38,789 nucleotides of DNA from UBA1858 sp039182865 (GTDB lineage: Bacteria; Pseudomonadota; Gammaproteobacteria; UBA4575): assembly GCA_039182865.1 (NCBI GenBank), contig JBCDBX010000006.1, positions 1 to 38,789 on the forward strand, read 5' to 3'. Shown here piece by piece: positions 8,968 to 17,523 of this stretch. The notes below the pieces were generated by a model. It worked only from the letters and a program-made list of their open reading frames with translations, did not search any database and had not been told where the DNA came from. Position numbers and translations under genes: made by a program. Within the stretch, counting starts at the first letter, position 1. Each line of letters starts with the position of its first letter.

Positions 8968-9890
8968 TTATCGAAGTCGTTGCAGTGTCAGGCAAAGTAT
9001 TGGAGCGACATAGACTAGATCAAAAAGAAATTACCATTGGTAGAGCTTACGACAATCATTTGATTTTATCAGACAATACAATCGATGCGCATCACGCTGT
9101 AATTTCGGAAACCGACGATGGCATCTTTATTAATGATTTAAATAGTATTAATGGGCTACGATATAAGCATGATCGAATAAAAGAAAGCAAACAAATAAAT
9201 TCGGGTGATGAGTTGCTCTTAGGCAAAACTCATCTTCGTGTCTTCGCGACTAATCATGCTGTTGCTGAAGCTGTTTCCATTGGCCGGCAAAATCAAATTC
9301 TAAATACTTTTTCACAACCTTCGGTTGCAATCATTTCATTATTGTTCCTTTCGCTATTGGTGTCTTTAGAAGCATGGTCATCTTCAATTGCAGAATTTAA
9401 ACTTAGGGAATATATTGAAGCCGTATTCGTCATCGATGCGATTGTTATTATATATGCCTTGATATGGGGAATTGTTGGTAAGATTGTAAAACATGCGATG
9501 TATTTTAAGACTCAATTGAGTCTTATCTCGCTCTACATGATTCTTTCTTATTTCATGCAATTTATATATGACTTACTTCTATTTAACACGTTAAATTATA
9601 TATTTGTCACAGTAGTGACTGTCATTTTAGAAATAGTATTACTAAATTATTTGCTTTGGTTGAGCCTAGAGTTCTCTACCAACCTAAGTAATATTAAAAA
9701 ATGGTTCTTTTCTTTACTGGTTGCTATTAGTCTTATCTTGCTATCAATGTACACAGAGATTATTAATCATACAGAGTTTTCAGTTTCTCCCAGTCTGATA
9801 CAAAAGATATTGCCTCCAATACTTAGAATGGTCCCCAGCAAAACAATAGAAGAATTTATAGAAGAAAGTAGTGATATTTTTACCCATTAA
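8958..9890 (+). CDS. FHA-domain membrane protein
   Basis: This 310-residue protein has an N-terminal forkhead-associated domain (residues 1-100) with Gly28-Arg29, His46 and Asn66-Gly67 in the usual order. The Ser of the typical SxxH motif, which touches phosphate, is Asp43 here, so phosphothreonine binding may be altered. After a linker come about five hydrophobic segments (roughly 122-138, 155-178, 186-208, 213-236 and 248-266), then a short tail. There is no signal peptide, so the FHA domain should be cytoplasmic. The gene overlaps the secreted protease by 10 bases. The pair may link an inner-membrane sensor to a periplasmic protease, but no pathway can be named. The FHA call is firm and the segment count approximate. 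Confidence 0.8.
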   Translation: MAIIIEVVAVSGKVLERHRLDQKEITIGRAYDNHLILSDNTIDAHHAVISETDDGIFINDLNSINGLRYKHDRIKESKQINSGDELLLGKTHLRVFATNHAVAEAVSIGRQNQILNTFSQPSVAIISLLFLSLLVSLEAWSSSIAEFKLREYIEAVFVIDAIVIIYALIWGIVGKIVKHAMYFKTQLSLISLYMILSYFMQFIYDLLLFNTLNYIFVTVVTVILEIVLLNYLLWLSLEFSTNLSNIKKWFFSLLVAISLILLSMYTEIINHTEFSVSPSLIQKILPPILRMVPSKTIEEFIEESSDIFTH

Positions 9891-9913
9891 ATATCAGATC
9901 TTTTTTAGTCTGC

Positions 9914-11242
9914 ATGAATCAGTCTAATATTTCTTTTCGTCAAGCAATATGGTTTTGGCTCAAGCTGGGACTTGTTAGCTTTGGAGGTCCGGCCGGACAG
10001 ATTGCAATCATGCATCAAGAGCTTGTAGAGAAACGTTGCTGGATATCTGAGAGTCGCTATCTACACGCATTGAACTATTGCATGTTGTTACCTGGTCCTG
10101 AAGCGCAGCAATTAGCTACTTATATTGGCTGGTTAATTCATAAAACATGGGGTGGAATTATTGCGGGTGTATTGTTTGTGGTGCCCTCATTATTGATTTT
10201 AATTTTATTGTCTTGGGTATATTTGGTTTATGGTGACGTAACGATAGTTGCCGGATTGTTTTATGGTATTAAGCCAGCAGTGACTGCAATTGTTATTTAC
10301 GCTGCTTATCGAATTGGTTCTCGTGCATTAAAAAATACTTTATTAGTGACCATCGCAATTGCTGCATTCATTGCTATATTTGTATTTAAACTTCCATTTC
10401 CTGCAATTGTCTTAGCTGCGCTGTTGCTAGGCATTATAGGAGGGCGTTTATTTCCAGAAAAGTTTTCTAACGAAGATGGACAAATCTCTAAAAATTTCTC
10501 ATCTAGACAAGCAATTATTGATGACGATACTCCTGTTCCCAACCATGCGCGTTTTAAGTGGAGCCGCTTAACTACTGTATTAATTATTGGCTTGCTTTTC
10601 TGGTTGTCACCGATGTTATTTATGTTGGCTTATTTTGGTTGGGAAAATACTTTTACTCAAATGAGTTGGTTTTTTACCAAAGCAGCCTTAGTCACTTTTG
10701 GCGGTGCATATGCTGTTCTACCTTATGTGTATCAAGGTGCAGTTGAGCACTATGAATGGGTGACTGCTTTGCAGATGATTGATGGTTTAGCCTTGGGTGA
10801 AACAACACCTGGACCGTTGATTATGGTTGTCGCATTTGTTGGTTTTGTCGGTGGCTATATAAATGAAGAAATAGGTGTGGATAATCAATTCTTAGCAGGT
10901 GCCGCCGCGGCGACAATCGTAACGTGGTTCACATTTCTTCCTTCATTTATTTTTATCTTTATGGGTGGGCCTTTTATTGAAACAACTCATGGAAATATTA
11001 AATTCACTGCGCCTTTGTCAGCGATAACGGCTGCAGTAGTAGGTGTTATTTTAAATCTCGCGTTATTCTTTGGATATCATGTTTTATGGCCGACAGGATT
11101 TGAAGGCACTTTTGATTGGGTATCCGCGTTAATCAGCTTAATATCCGGTTTTGCACTATTTTATTACAAATTAAATATTATGGCAGTCATCTTATTAAGC
11201 GGGTTAATTGGACTTATCTACCAACTCTTATTCTTGATTTAG
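9914..11242 (+). CDS. chrA: Chromate transporter, two-domain ChrA
   Basis: A 442-residue long-chain CHR transporter that exports chromate from the cytoplasm in characterised members. Both halves show the CHR signature: WFWLKLGLVSFGGPAGQ at residues 13-29 and TKAALVTFGGAYAVLPYV near residue 260, followed by the conserved GLALGETTPGPLI in the second half and LLPGPEAQQLATYIGW in the first. Around ten hydrophobic segments are visible. It lies 23 bases after the FHA-domain gene on the same strand and could be read from the same transcript, though function gives no obvious link. Many ChrA homologues are not proven to move chromate, so the substrate is from family knowledge. Confidence 0.9.
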   Translation: MNQSNISFRQAIWFWLKLGLVSFGGPAGQIAIMHQELVEKRCWISESRYLHALNYCMLLPGPEAQQLATYIGWLIHKTWGGIIAGVLFVVPSLLILILLSWVYLVYGDVTIVAGLFYGIKPAVTAIVIYAAYRIGSRALKNTLLVTIAIAAFIAIFVFKLPFPAIVLAALLLGIIGGRLFPEKFSNEDGQISKNFSSRQAIIDDDTPVPNHARFKWSRLTTVLIIGLLFWLSPMLFMLAYFGWENTFTQMSWFFTKAALVTFGGAYAVLPYVYQGAVEHYEWVTALQMIDGLALGETTPGPLIMVVAFVGFVGGYINEEIGVDNQFLAGAAAATIVTWFTFLPSFIFIFMGGPFIETTHGNIKFTAPLSAITAAVVGVILNLALFFGYHVLWPTGFEGTFDWVSALISLISGFALFYYKLNIMAVILLSGLIGLIYQLLFLI

Positions 11243-11324
11243 TGACAAGATATTTCATAAGGTGATGCTGTTATTCAATATTGATATTTCTTAAGAGGCT
11301 TTAATTAGGATTATCAATTCAATT

Positions 11325-11330
11325 TATAAT
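11325..11330 (+). promoter_or_regulatory. Candidate -10 box upstream of cfa
   Basis: A perfect TATAAT lies 57 bases before the cfa start in a 144-base gap. No good -35 hexamer is found 16-18 bases upstream. Between it and the gene is an inverted repeat AATGTC/GACATT (11342-11347 and 11355-11360), which could fold in the leader or bind a regulator. Confidence 0.35.
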
Positions 11331-11386
11331 TTAGTATAGTTAATGTCATAAAAAGACATTTTGTTGTAGATATCAAGGGAGAAATT

Positions 11387-12496
11387 ATGTCTATGCAAGA
11401 AAAATGCGAAGAGCTACTAAGCATCGCCGATGTGCAATTGGGTGGCTCGCGCCCATGGGATATGCAAATACATAATGATGATTTATTCAACCGCGTTTTC
11501 TCAGAAGGCTCTTTAGCTTTAGGTGAAGGATACATGGATGGTTGGTGGGACGCCGAATGCGTGGACCAACTTATTTGTAATCTCCTAAGTAGCGACATTC
11601 AATCAAAAATTACACCCTATAAAATATTATTTCTGGCACTGCGTGTAAAACTTACCAATCTTCAATCCCTCAAGAGAGCATTTCAGGTAGGTGAGGAACA
11701 TTATAATATAGGTAACCGTCTGTTCGAGATCATGCTTGATCGCAGAATGACCTACACTTGTGGCTATTGGAAGAATGCGACAAATTTAGATGAGGCTCAA
11801 GAAGCAAAACTCGATCTGGTCTGTAAAAAAATCGATCTTAAGCCAGGGCAACATGTGTTAGATATTGGTTGTGGGTGGGGAAGCTTTGCGAAGTTTGCTG
11901 CCGAAAAATATGGAGCTAAGGTAACCGGCATCACGGTTTCAACTGAACAGGCGAAACTTGCTCAAGAGAATTGCGAGGGATTGCCGATTGATATTCGTGT
12001 GCAAGATTACCGCGCGCTTGACGAAAAATTTGATCATATTATTTCACTTGGAATGTTTGAGCATGTGGGTGCAAAAAATTATCGCACTTATTTTCAAAAA
12101 GCACGAGATTGCCTAAAAGAAGATGGTTTGTTCTTGCTCCATACAATCGGAGGCCTATACACAAGCGAAACCCCTGAACCTTGGATACATAAATATATCT
12201 TTCCAAATAGTCAGATACCATCAATGGCTGAAATTTCAAAAGCGACTGAAAAACTCTTTGTTATTGAAGATATGCATAACTTTGGAGCTTATTACGATAA
12301 AACATTAATGGCATGGTATGAAAATTTTGATGCAGGTTGGGATGAATTAAAAAATGACTATAGCGAACGTTTTTACCGTATGTGGAAATATTATCTGCTG
12401 TCATGTGCTGGCTCTTTTCGTGCGCGAAGTATGCAGTTATGGCAGTTAGTACTGTCTAAAAATGGGGTGCAAGGAGTTTATGAGCGTATCAACTAG
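11387..12496 (+). CDS. cfa: Cyclopropane-fatty-acyl-phospholipid synthase
   Basis: Cfa transfers a methylene from S-adenosylmethionine to the double bond of membrane phospholipid acyl chains, usually in stationary or stressed cells. The 369-residue protein is near the E. coli length (382). Its short N-terminal lipid-associating domain (FSEGSLALGEGYMDGWWD) precedes the methyltransferase domain with SAM motif VLDIGCGWGSFAKFA near residue 158, EHVGAKNY, and the conserved C-terminal Cys in YLLSCAGSFRARS near residue 340. A clear ribosome binding site (AAGGGAGAAA) sets the start. It has its own upstream gap with a candidate promoter and converges on the ygfZ operon. Confidence 0.96.
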   Translation: MSMQEKCEELLSIADVQLGGSRPWDMQIHNDDLFNRVFSEGSLALGEGYMDGWWDAECVDQLICNLLSSDIQSKITPYKILFLALRVKLTNLQSLKRAFQVGEEHYNIGNRLFEIMLDRRMTYTCGYWKNATNLDEAQEAKLDLVCKKIDLKPGQHVLDIGCGWGSFAKFAAEKYGAKVTGITVSTEQAKLAQENCEGLPIDIRVQDYRALDEKFDHIISLGMFEHVGAKNYRTYFQKARDCLKEDGLFLLHTIGGLYTSETPEPWIHKYIFPNSQIPSMAEISKATEKLFVIEDMHNFGAYYDKTLMAWYENFDAGWDELKNDYSERFYRMWKYYLLSCAGSFRARSMQLWQLVLSKNGVQGVYERIN

Positions 12497-12501
12497 TCAT
12501 C

Positions 12502-12657
12502 TTATTGTTCGATAATGATCGAAATAAATAAGATACAAAGAGAAATTGCGGAGACGATTAATAGCGCATTAGATATTAGTTTGTTGTTAGAGCGAATGAT
12601 ATAAGCGGCTAATGCGGCCAATGCAGCGACAGCTAGGTAAATAACGATCGCGCGCAT
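12502..12657 (-). CDS. Small two-helix membrane protein after ygfZ
   Basis: A 51-residue open frame starts with ATG at 12657, one base after the ygfZ stop, and ends with TAA at 12502-12504. It encodes two hydrophobic stretches (residues 3-21 and 30-49) separated by a polar turn (RSNNK). The near-zero spacing suggests translational coupling with ygfZ. No family is recognised. It could be a real small membrane protein or a non-coding tail of the transcript; the coupled start and clean two-helix pattern favour a gene. Confidence 0.55.
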   Translation of the reverse strand: MRAIVIYLAVAALAALAAYIIRSNNKLISNALLIVSAISLCILFISIIIEQ

Positions 12658-12658
12658 A

Positions 12659-13639
12659 TTAATTTGCCTTCTTTTCTAACTTAGTAGGGACTTGGTAGGG
12701 AAGTGGCATTATTTCTATTCGACTACCTTGGCCAGAGTGAACACTTAGCTCGTTCTTCTGGACTGCTTCAATGCGAATCACCGCTAACCCTGAATATTGC
12801 TGATCGTTTTCTTTGACTGCAGAAACAAGTTTGCCAATGGATTGTTCAGAGCCCGAAGAGTATACATCATCACCTGCATTAAGAACTTGTTCACTTTTGC
12901 TCTTAATTCTGAACATGCGACGATTTGCATTGCCAAGATAATGCAATCTAGCCACTATTTCTTGGCCGGGATAACAACCCTTGCTGAAGCTTACACCATT
13001 TATAAGTTCCATATTCGTCATTTGAGGAACAAAAGCTTCTTGCGTTGATTCGGTCAAACTTGGAACGCCGCTCATTATATCCAGCCATTTCCAATAGGTG
13101 TTTGTATAGACTATTAGCTTATTAGAATTTAGTTGATCCCCTATAAAAATATAACGATTCGAAATGCCTGGGATTTTTATACAAATAGAATCTTCACCAG
13201 TGCTTGTCTGGTAATCTTCTATGGGAAGATCCAGCTTAAATAGAGCTTTAAAGTCGTGATCATTTACACCATAAATGCCTAAAGCACTTTTTTCTTCAAG
13301 TTTTTTAATCTCAACTTTAGAGCGCAATACAAACATTTGAAGTCGTTTGATGACAGACTCTGAAATATCGCTAGGGATAATCGCAAGAAATTGATCATGC
13401 CATTTCAAAAGATAGAAAATCGCAAGCATGCGTCCTTTAGGGGTGCAGTAGCTAGTCAGCTGTCCTGCGCTGCTTGTTATTTCATCAACATTATTCGTGA
13501 GTTGACCTTGTAAAAATGTTTGTGAATCTTCGCCGCTAATTACGTAACAGTCTAAATTGTCGAGAGCAATCAGCATCGGCTCAGGCTCGGATGAAAATTG
13601 TTCGGGTTCGACTGCGCTATTTAGGTTATCTATGCCCAC
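12659..13639 (-). CDS. ygfZ: YgfZ/GcvT-like folate-binding protein (Fe-S cluster assembly)
   Basis: YgfZ is a folate-dependent protein that supports assembly or repair of some iron-sulfur enzymes. The 326-residue protein carries the signature Lys-Gly-Cys-Tyr-x-Gly-Gln in FSKGCYPGQEIVAR near residue 220, preceded by the GcvT-like fold (VISGEDSQTFLQGQLTNNV). Length equals E. coli YgfZ (326). It is transcribed away from sdhC, whose products need Fe-S clusters and flavin; in E. coli ygfZ also neighbours sdhE-ygfX. The 51-residue membrane protein follows one base later. The start at ATG 13639 fits, with AAGGAGCC nearby upstream as ribosome binding site. Confidence 0.93.
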   Translation of the reverse strand: MGIDNLNSAVEPEQFSSEPEPMLIALDNLDCYVISGEDSQTFLQGQLTNNVDEITSSAGQLTSYCTPKGRMLAIFYLLKWHDQFLAIIPSDISESVIKRLQMFVLRSKVEIKKLEEKSALGIYGVNDHDFKALFKLDLPIEDYQTSTGEDSICIKIPGISNRYIFIGDQLNSNKLIVYTNTYWKWLDIMSGVPSLTESTQEAFVPQMTNMELINGVSFSKGCYPGQEIVARLHYLGNANRRMFRIKSKSEQVLNAGDDVYSSGSEQSIGKLVSAVKENDQQYSGLAVIRIEAVQKNELSVHSGQGSRIEIMPLPYQVPTKLEKKAN

Positions 13640-13912
13640 AAAGGCTCCTTGTACAATTTAGATACAGCCAGAAGCCAAATGTACAGGCTTCTGTAAGTGG
13701 TTATAAAGACTAGCTTATTTCGTCAAAGTAATGTAATTTTCGCCCTCTTGTTATACCTCAACGGGTATACAATTGCTGGCCCACCGACTATGATTTCATG
13801 ATCAGTCAGGATGGCTGTTTAAGCATATATAATAGAAAATTATCAAAAACACTAAGCTGCAGTTGAAGAATAGCATCTTGGTAGAATTATAATTTCAGGA
13901 GTCTTAATAACT
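13640..13912. promoter_or_regulatory. Divergent ygfZ / sdhC promoter region
   Basis: This 273-base gap must carry promoters for both directions. Visible elements are a TATAAT at 13828-13833 that could serve sdhC (the matching -35 is poor) and a perfect inverted repeat TATACC-TCAACG-GGTATA at about 13752-13769 that could be an operator. A ribosome binding site TCAGGAG precedes sdhC. No open reading frame or RNA gene was recognised in it. Confidence 0.4.
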
Positions 13913-14299
13913 ATGGCTACACCTCAGAGGCCATTGTCACCGCATTTAGGGATTTATCGTTGGCAGCTCACTATGGCGCTATCGATTTTGCATCGTGCGA
14001 CAGGTGTATTTTTAAGTTTGGGCGCTGTTATATTTGTTACTGTGCTAAGTGCAATTGCTTCGGGTCCTGAATATTATGGGATAATTCATGGTTGGCTAAG
14101 CAATCCTATTGGTCAAATTTTCTTAATTGCCTGGACAGCTTCGTTGTTCTTACATATGGGGAATGGTGTAAGACACTTGATTTGGGACATGGGTCTGGGA
14201 CTAGAAAAAACGACAGCAAATCAATCAGGCTTATATGTAATTGCATTTGCAGTAATAGCTACGTTGATTACTTGGTTGTCTGCATGGGGGATCTTCTAA
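13913..14299 (+). CDS. sdhC: Succinate dehydrogenase cytochrome b556 subunit
   Basis: SdhC is one of two membrane anchors of complex II, binding heme b and ubiquinone. The 128-residue protein has the family N-terminus RPLSPHLGIYRWQLTMALSILHRATGVFL, containing the quinone-site Ser and Arg of SILHRATG, then three membrane helices; the heme-ligand His is in LFLHMGNGVRHLIWDMG. The start has a TCAGGAG ribosome binding site. Its TAA overlaps the sdhD ATG by one base. It heads the sdhCDAB-sdhE-ygfX gene run. Confidence 0.96.
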   Translation: MATPQRPLSPHLGIYRWQLTMALSILHRATGVFLSLGAVIFVTVLSAIASGPEYYGIIHGWLSNPIGQIFLIAWTASLFLHMGNGVRHLIWDMGLGLEKTTANQSGLYVIAFAVIATLITWLSAWGIF

Positions 14300-14670
14300 T
14301 GAGCCTGCGCACACCATTATCAAATGCAAAAGGTTTAGGCTCCGCTAAAGAAGGTGCTCATCACTGGTGGGTACAGCGTTTAACTTCAATAGCATTAGTC
14401 CCGCTGACGCTATGGTTGGTAATATCTATCGCCTTCCTTGGAGAGTTAAGCTATGAGGCAGCTGTGGCTTGGGTGCAGGCACCACTAGTTGCTGTTGGAT
14501 TGGCTCTACTGGTCGTCGTATTGTTTTATCACGTGCAGTTGGGGTTGCAGGTGATTATCGAAGATTATGTACATGGTTGGTTAAAAATCACTTCTTTGAT
14601 TCTATTAAATTTTGCATGTATTGTCTTAGTATTCATAGGTTTATTTTCAATCATTAAAGTAATTTTATAA
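14299..14670 (+). CDS. sdhD: Succinate dehydrogenase membrane anchor subunit
   Basis: SdhD is the second membrane anchor of complex II. I start it at ATG 14299 (MSLRTPLSNAKGLGSAKEG), which overlaps the sdhC stop by one base and gives 123 residues, the normal size; a longer in-frame start inside sdhC would add an unrelated N-terminus. HHWWVQRLTSIALVPLTLW matches the family start, and the heme/quinone region is FYHVQLGLQVIIEDYVHG, with the heme His and the conserved Asp-Tyr. Three membrane helices are visible. Confidence 0.95.
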   Translation: MSLRTPLSNAKGLGSAKEGAHHWWVQRLTSIALVPLTLWLVISIAFLGELSYEAAVAWVQAPLVAVGLALLVVVLFYHVQLGLQVIIEDYVHGWLKITSLILLNFACIVLVFIGLFSIIKVIL

Positions 14671-14674
14671 CAAT

Positions 14675-16462
14675 ATGGAATCAAGTTATAAGTTTATTGA
14701 TCATTCTTACGACGTTCTAGTAGTAGGTGCTGGTGGTGCGGGATTGCGTGCCACATTTGGTATGGCTGTTAGTGGTCTATCAACCGCATGTATCACAAAA
14801 GTTTTTCCCACAAGAAGTCACACTGTGGCTGCACAGGGAGGAATGAGTGCATCTTTGGGTAATATGGGACCTGATGATTGGCGTTGGCATATGTATGACA
14901 CTATCAAAGGTTCAGACTGGCTTGGTGATCAGGACGCGATTGAATATATGTGTCGCGAAGCCGTACCTGCGATCGTCGAGTTAGAACACTATGGGGTGCC
15001 TTTTTCAAGAACAGATGAGGGCAAAATCTACCAGCGCCCTTTTGGTGGTATGACAACTCACTATGGTGAGGGAATCGCCCAGCGCACATGTGCTGCTGCA
15101 GATAGAACGGGTCATGCAATATTACACACTTTGTACCAACAGTCACTCAAACATAATGCAGAATTCTTTATTGAATACTTTGCAATTGATTTACTTATGG
15201 ATGATGAGGGTGTCTGTCGTGGTGTTATTGCTATAGATTTAGCAACAGGTGAGTTACATCGCTATCGTGCCCATCAAGTATTACTTGCGACAGGTGGATA
15301 TGGTCGTGCTTATTTTTCATGTACATCTGCGCATACTTGCACGGGTGATGGTGGTGGCATGCTAATGCGCGCTGGTTTGCCCATGCAAGATATGGAATTT
15401 GTCCAGTTTCATCCTACTGGTATTTATGGTTCCGGTTGCTTGATTACAGAAGGTTCACGTGGAGAAGGTGGCTATCTAACCAATTCTAAAGGCGAGCGCT
15501 TCATGGAGCGGTATGCGCCTAATGCAAAAGACCTTGCCTCGCGCGACGTGGTCAGTCGCTCAATGACAATGGAGATAAATGCAGGATATGGACATGGGGA
15601 ACATGCTGACCATATACATTTGCACTTACATCATTTGGGATCGGATGTAATTCATGAAAGACTCCCAGGAATTGCCGAAAGCGCAAGAATTTTTGCAGAT
15701 GTCGATGTAACCAAAGAACCTATCCCTGTGTTACCAACAGTACACTACAACATGGGAGGAATTCCTACTAATTACCACGGCCAGGTCGTTAATATAGTTA
15801 ATGATACTGAAACCATCATGCCAGGGTTAATGGCGATTGGTGAGGCTGCGTGCGTTTCTGTCCACGGAGCCAACCGCTTAGGCTCTAACTCATTATTAGA
15901 TCTTATTGTGTTTGGGCGGGCAGCAGCTCAGCGTGCATCAGAATTAGTAAAGCCAGATACAAAGCACCCGCCATTAGCTGACCATGTGACTGAAAAAGTG
16001 ATCGATAGATTTGATGGATTACGTAATTCAAATGGTAGTGTTTCAACTGCAGATCTTCGCTTAAGTTTGCAAAAAACAATGCAGGCACATGCCGCAGTAT
16101 TTAGAACTGAAGAATCACTAACGGAAGGACTGGAGAAAGTATCCGATCTTTATATGCAATTTGAAGATGTTAAAGTCACAGATAAATCAATGATTTGGAA
16201 TACAGACTTGATTGAAACTCTAGAACTATCAAATTTATTCCCACAAGCAATGGCAACTGTGGCGAGCGCATTAAATCGTAGAGAAAGTCGAGGTGCACAT
16301 GCGAGAGATGATCATCAGGAACGTGATGATGTTAACTGGATGAAACATTCGCTTGTCTCTGTGGAGGGTCCTGAGGACGTTGATATTACATATCGGCCGG
16401 TTAATATGGAAACTCTCACGGATGAAGTGGAAACCTTCCCACCCAAGAAGCGTGTTTACTAA
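14675..16462 (+). CDS. sdhA: Succinate dehydrogenase flavoprotein subunit
   Basis: SdhA oxidises succinate to fumarate with covalently bound FAD. It has 595 residues, within the usual range. The Rossmann motif VVGAGGAGLRA is near residue 16, and the FAD-attachment His is in FPTRSHTVAAQGG near residue 50. Substrate-site motifs include QFHPTGIYGSG, LITEGSRGEGGYL and HGANRLGSNSLLDL. The C-terminus shows the RRESRGAHARDDHQERDD pattern. Four bases separate it from sdhD and no strong ribosome binding site is present, consistent with coupling. SdhE, which assists flavin attachment, is encoded two genes downstream. Confidence 0.98.
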   Translation: MESSYKFIDHSYDVLVVGAGGAGLRATFGMAVSGLSTACITKVFPTRSHTVAAQGGMSASLGNMGPDDWRWHMYDTIKGSDWLGDQDAIEYMCREAVPAIVELEHYGVPFSRTDEGKIYQRPFGGMTTHYGEGIAQRTCAAADRTGHAILHTLYQQSLKHNAEFFIEYFAIDLLMDDEGVCRGVIAIDLATGELHRYRAHQVLLATGGYGRAYFSCTSAHTCTGDGGGMLMRAGLPMQDMEFVQFHPTGIYGSGCLITEGSRGEGGYLTNSKGERFMERYAPNAKDLASRDVVSRSMTMEINAGYGHGEHADHIHLHLHHLGSDVIHERLPGIAESARIFADVDVTKEPIPVLPTVHYNMGGIPTNYHGQVVNIVNDTETIMPGLMAIGEAACVSVHGANRLGSNSLLDLIVFGRAAAQRASELVKPDTKHPPLADHVTEKVIDRFDGLRNSNGSVSTADLRLSLQKTMQAHAAVFRTEESLTEGLEKVSDLYMQFEDVKVTDKSMIWNTDLIETLELSNLFPQAMATVASALNRRESRGAHARDDHQERDDVNWMKHSLVSVEGPEDVDITYRPVNMETLTDEVETFPPKKRVY

Positions 16463-16488
16463 GACGGGGAATTATATAGGAGTGTTAG

Positions 16489-17271
16489 ATGGCCGAGTTT
16501 AGCCTACCAGTAAATTCGATTGTAAAAAAAGGAAATACCTTTGAAGCGCCTAGTAGTGCTCTTAATACTAAATGCTTCAAAATATATCGCTATGATCCTG
16601 ACTCTGGAGAAAATCCGAGGGTAGATATTTATAATGTAGATTTAGATACCTGTGGACCAATGGTGTTAGATGCGCTTATTAAAATTAAAGATGAGATTGA
16701 TTCAACTTTAACCTTTAGACGTTCTTGTCGAGAAGGAATTTGTGGTTCGTGCTCAATGAATATTGACGGTAAAAATACATTAGCCTGTATAAAAGCCATA
16801 GCAGATATAAAAGGTGATATCGAGATTTATCCTTTGCCTCATATGCATGTAGTGAAAGATCTAGTACCAGATTTAACTAATTTTTATGCACAATATGCAT
16901 CTGTTAAACCTTGGATGCAGACAGATACACCGCCGCCGCCTGATCGTGAACGATTGCAATCTAAAGAAGACCGTGAGCAATTAGAAGGTTTGGAAGAATG
17001 TATACTCTGTGCTTGTTGTTCGACGAGTTGTCCTAGTTACTGGTGGAATAGTGATCGGTATCTAGGCCCCGCTGCATTGTTAGCAGCATATCGCTGGATT
17101 GCAGATAGTCGTGACGAAGCAACAGGTGAAAGACTTGATGAGTTAGAAGATCCGTTTAAATTATATCGCTGCCATACGATTATGAACTGCACGAATGCCT
17201 GCCCAAAACATTTAAATCCTGCAAAAGCGATTGCAGAAATTAAAAAGCTAATCATCAAGCGCCGAAACTAA
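16489..17271 (+). CDS. sdhB: Succinate dehydrogenase iron-sulfur subunit
   Basis: SdhB carries electrons from SdhA to quinone through three clusters. The 260-residue protein has the [2Fe-2S] motif CREGICGSCSMNIDG with a distal Cys in LACIKA, the [4Fe-4S] motif CILCACCSTSCP, and the [3Fe-4S]/[4Fe-4S] region CHTIMNCTNACPKHLNP. The N-terminus is about 20 residues longer than the E. coli protein. A TAGGAG ribosome binding site precedes ATG 16489. Its TAA is followed at once and in the same frame by the TTG start of sdhE. Confidence 0.98.
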   Translation: MAEFSLPVNSIVKKGNTFEAPSSALNTKCFKIYRYDPDSGENPRVDIYNVDLDTCGPMVLDALIKIKDEIDSTLTFRRSCREGICGSCSMNIDGKNTLACIKAIADIKGDIEIYPLPHMHVVKDLVPDLTNFYAQYASVKPWMQTDTPPPPDRERLQSKEDREQLEGLEECILCACCSTSCPSYWWNSDRYLGPAALLAAYRWIADSRDEATGERLDELEDPFKLYRCHTIMNCTNACPKHLNPAKAIAEIKKLIIKRRN

Positions 17272-17523
17272 TTGGATCGTTCTTTAAATTCTCCAGATGC
17301 CTCAAAACTTCGCTGGCGTTGTCGGCGAGGCACTAAAGAACTTGATATGCTCACCTCAATATATCTTGACCACCATTATGAGCAAGCAACATTAGAGGAA
17401 CAATGTGCGTTTGCCTCACTCTTAGAGCTGCAAGATCCTCAGCTTTATAAGATACTTACGAAAGAAGAAGTCCCAAAAGACATTCTAATTCAAAGTATCG
17501 TCAATAAAATTCATGCTCAGTAA
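17272..17523 (+). CDS. sdhE: FAD assembly factor SdhE
   Basis: SdhE (CptB, YgfY) binds SdhA and promotes covalent FAD attachment. The 83-residue protein has the RGxxE signature in CRRGTKELDMLTSIYLDHHY (RG at residues 19-20) and the FASLLELQDPQLYKIL segment typical of the family. The start must be TTG 17272: it directly follows the in-frame sdhB stop, and the next ATG (codon 26) lies after the RGxxE motif. In E. coli sdhE pairs with ygfX, as here, but is not within the sdh operon. Confidence 0.93.
   Translation: MDRSLNSPDASKLRWRCRRGTKELDMLTSIYLDHHYEQATLEEQCAFASLLELQDPQLYKILTKEEVPKDILIQSIVNKIHAQ

Noticed and set aside
13888..13893. Perfect TATAAT just before sdhC as its promoter
   Set aside because: It is 20 bases from the start codon; a transcript from it would begin in or after the ribosome binding site.
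14092..14298. Longer in-frame start of sdhD inside sdhC
   Set aside because: The added residues are sdhC read in another frame; ATG 14299 gives the normal N-terminus and a standard one-base overlap.
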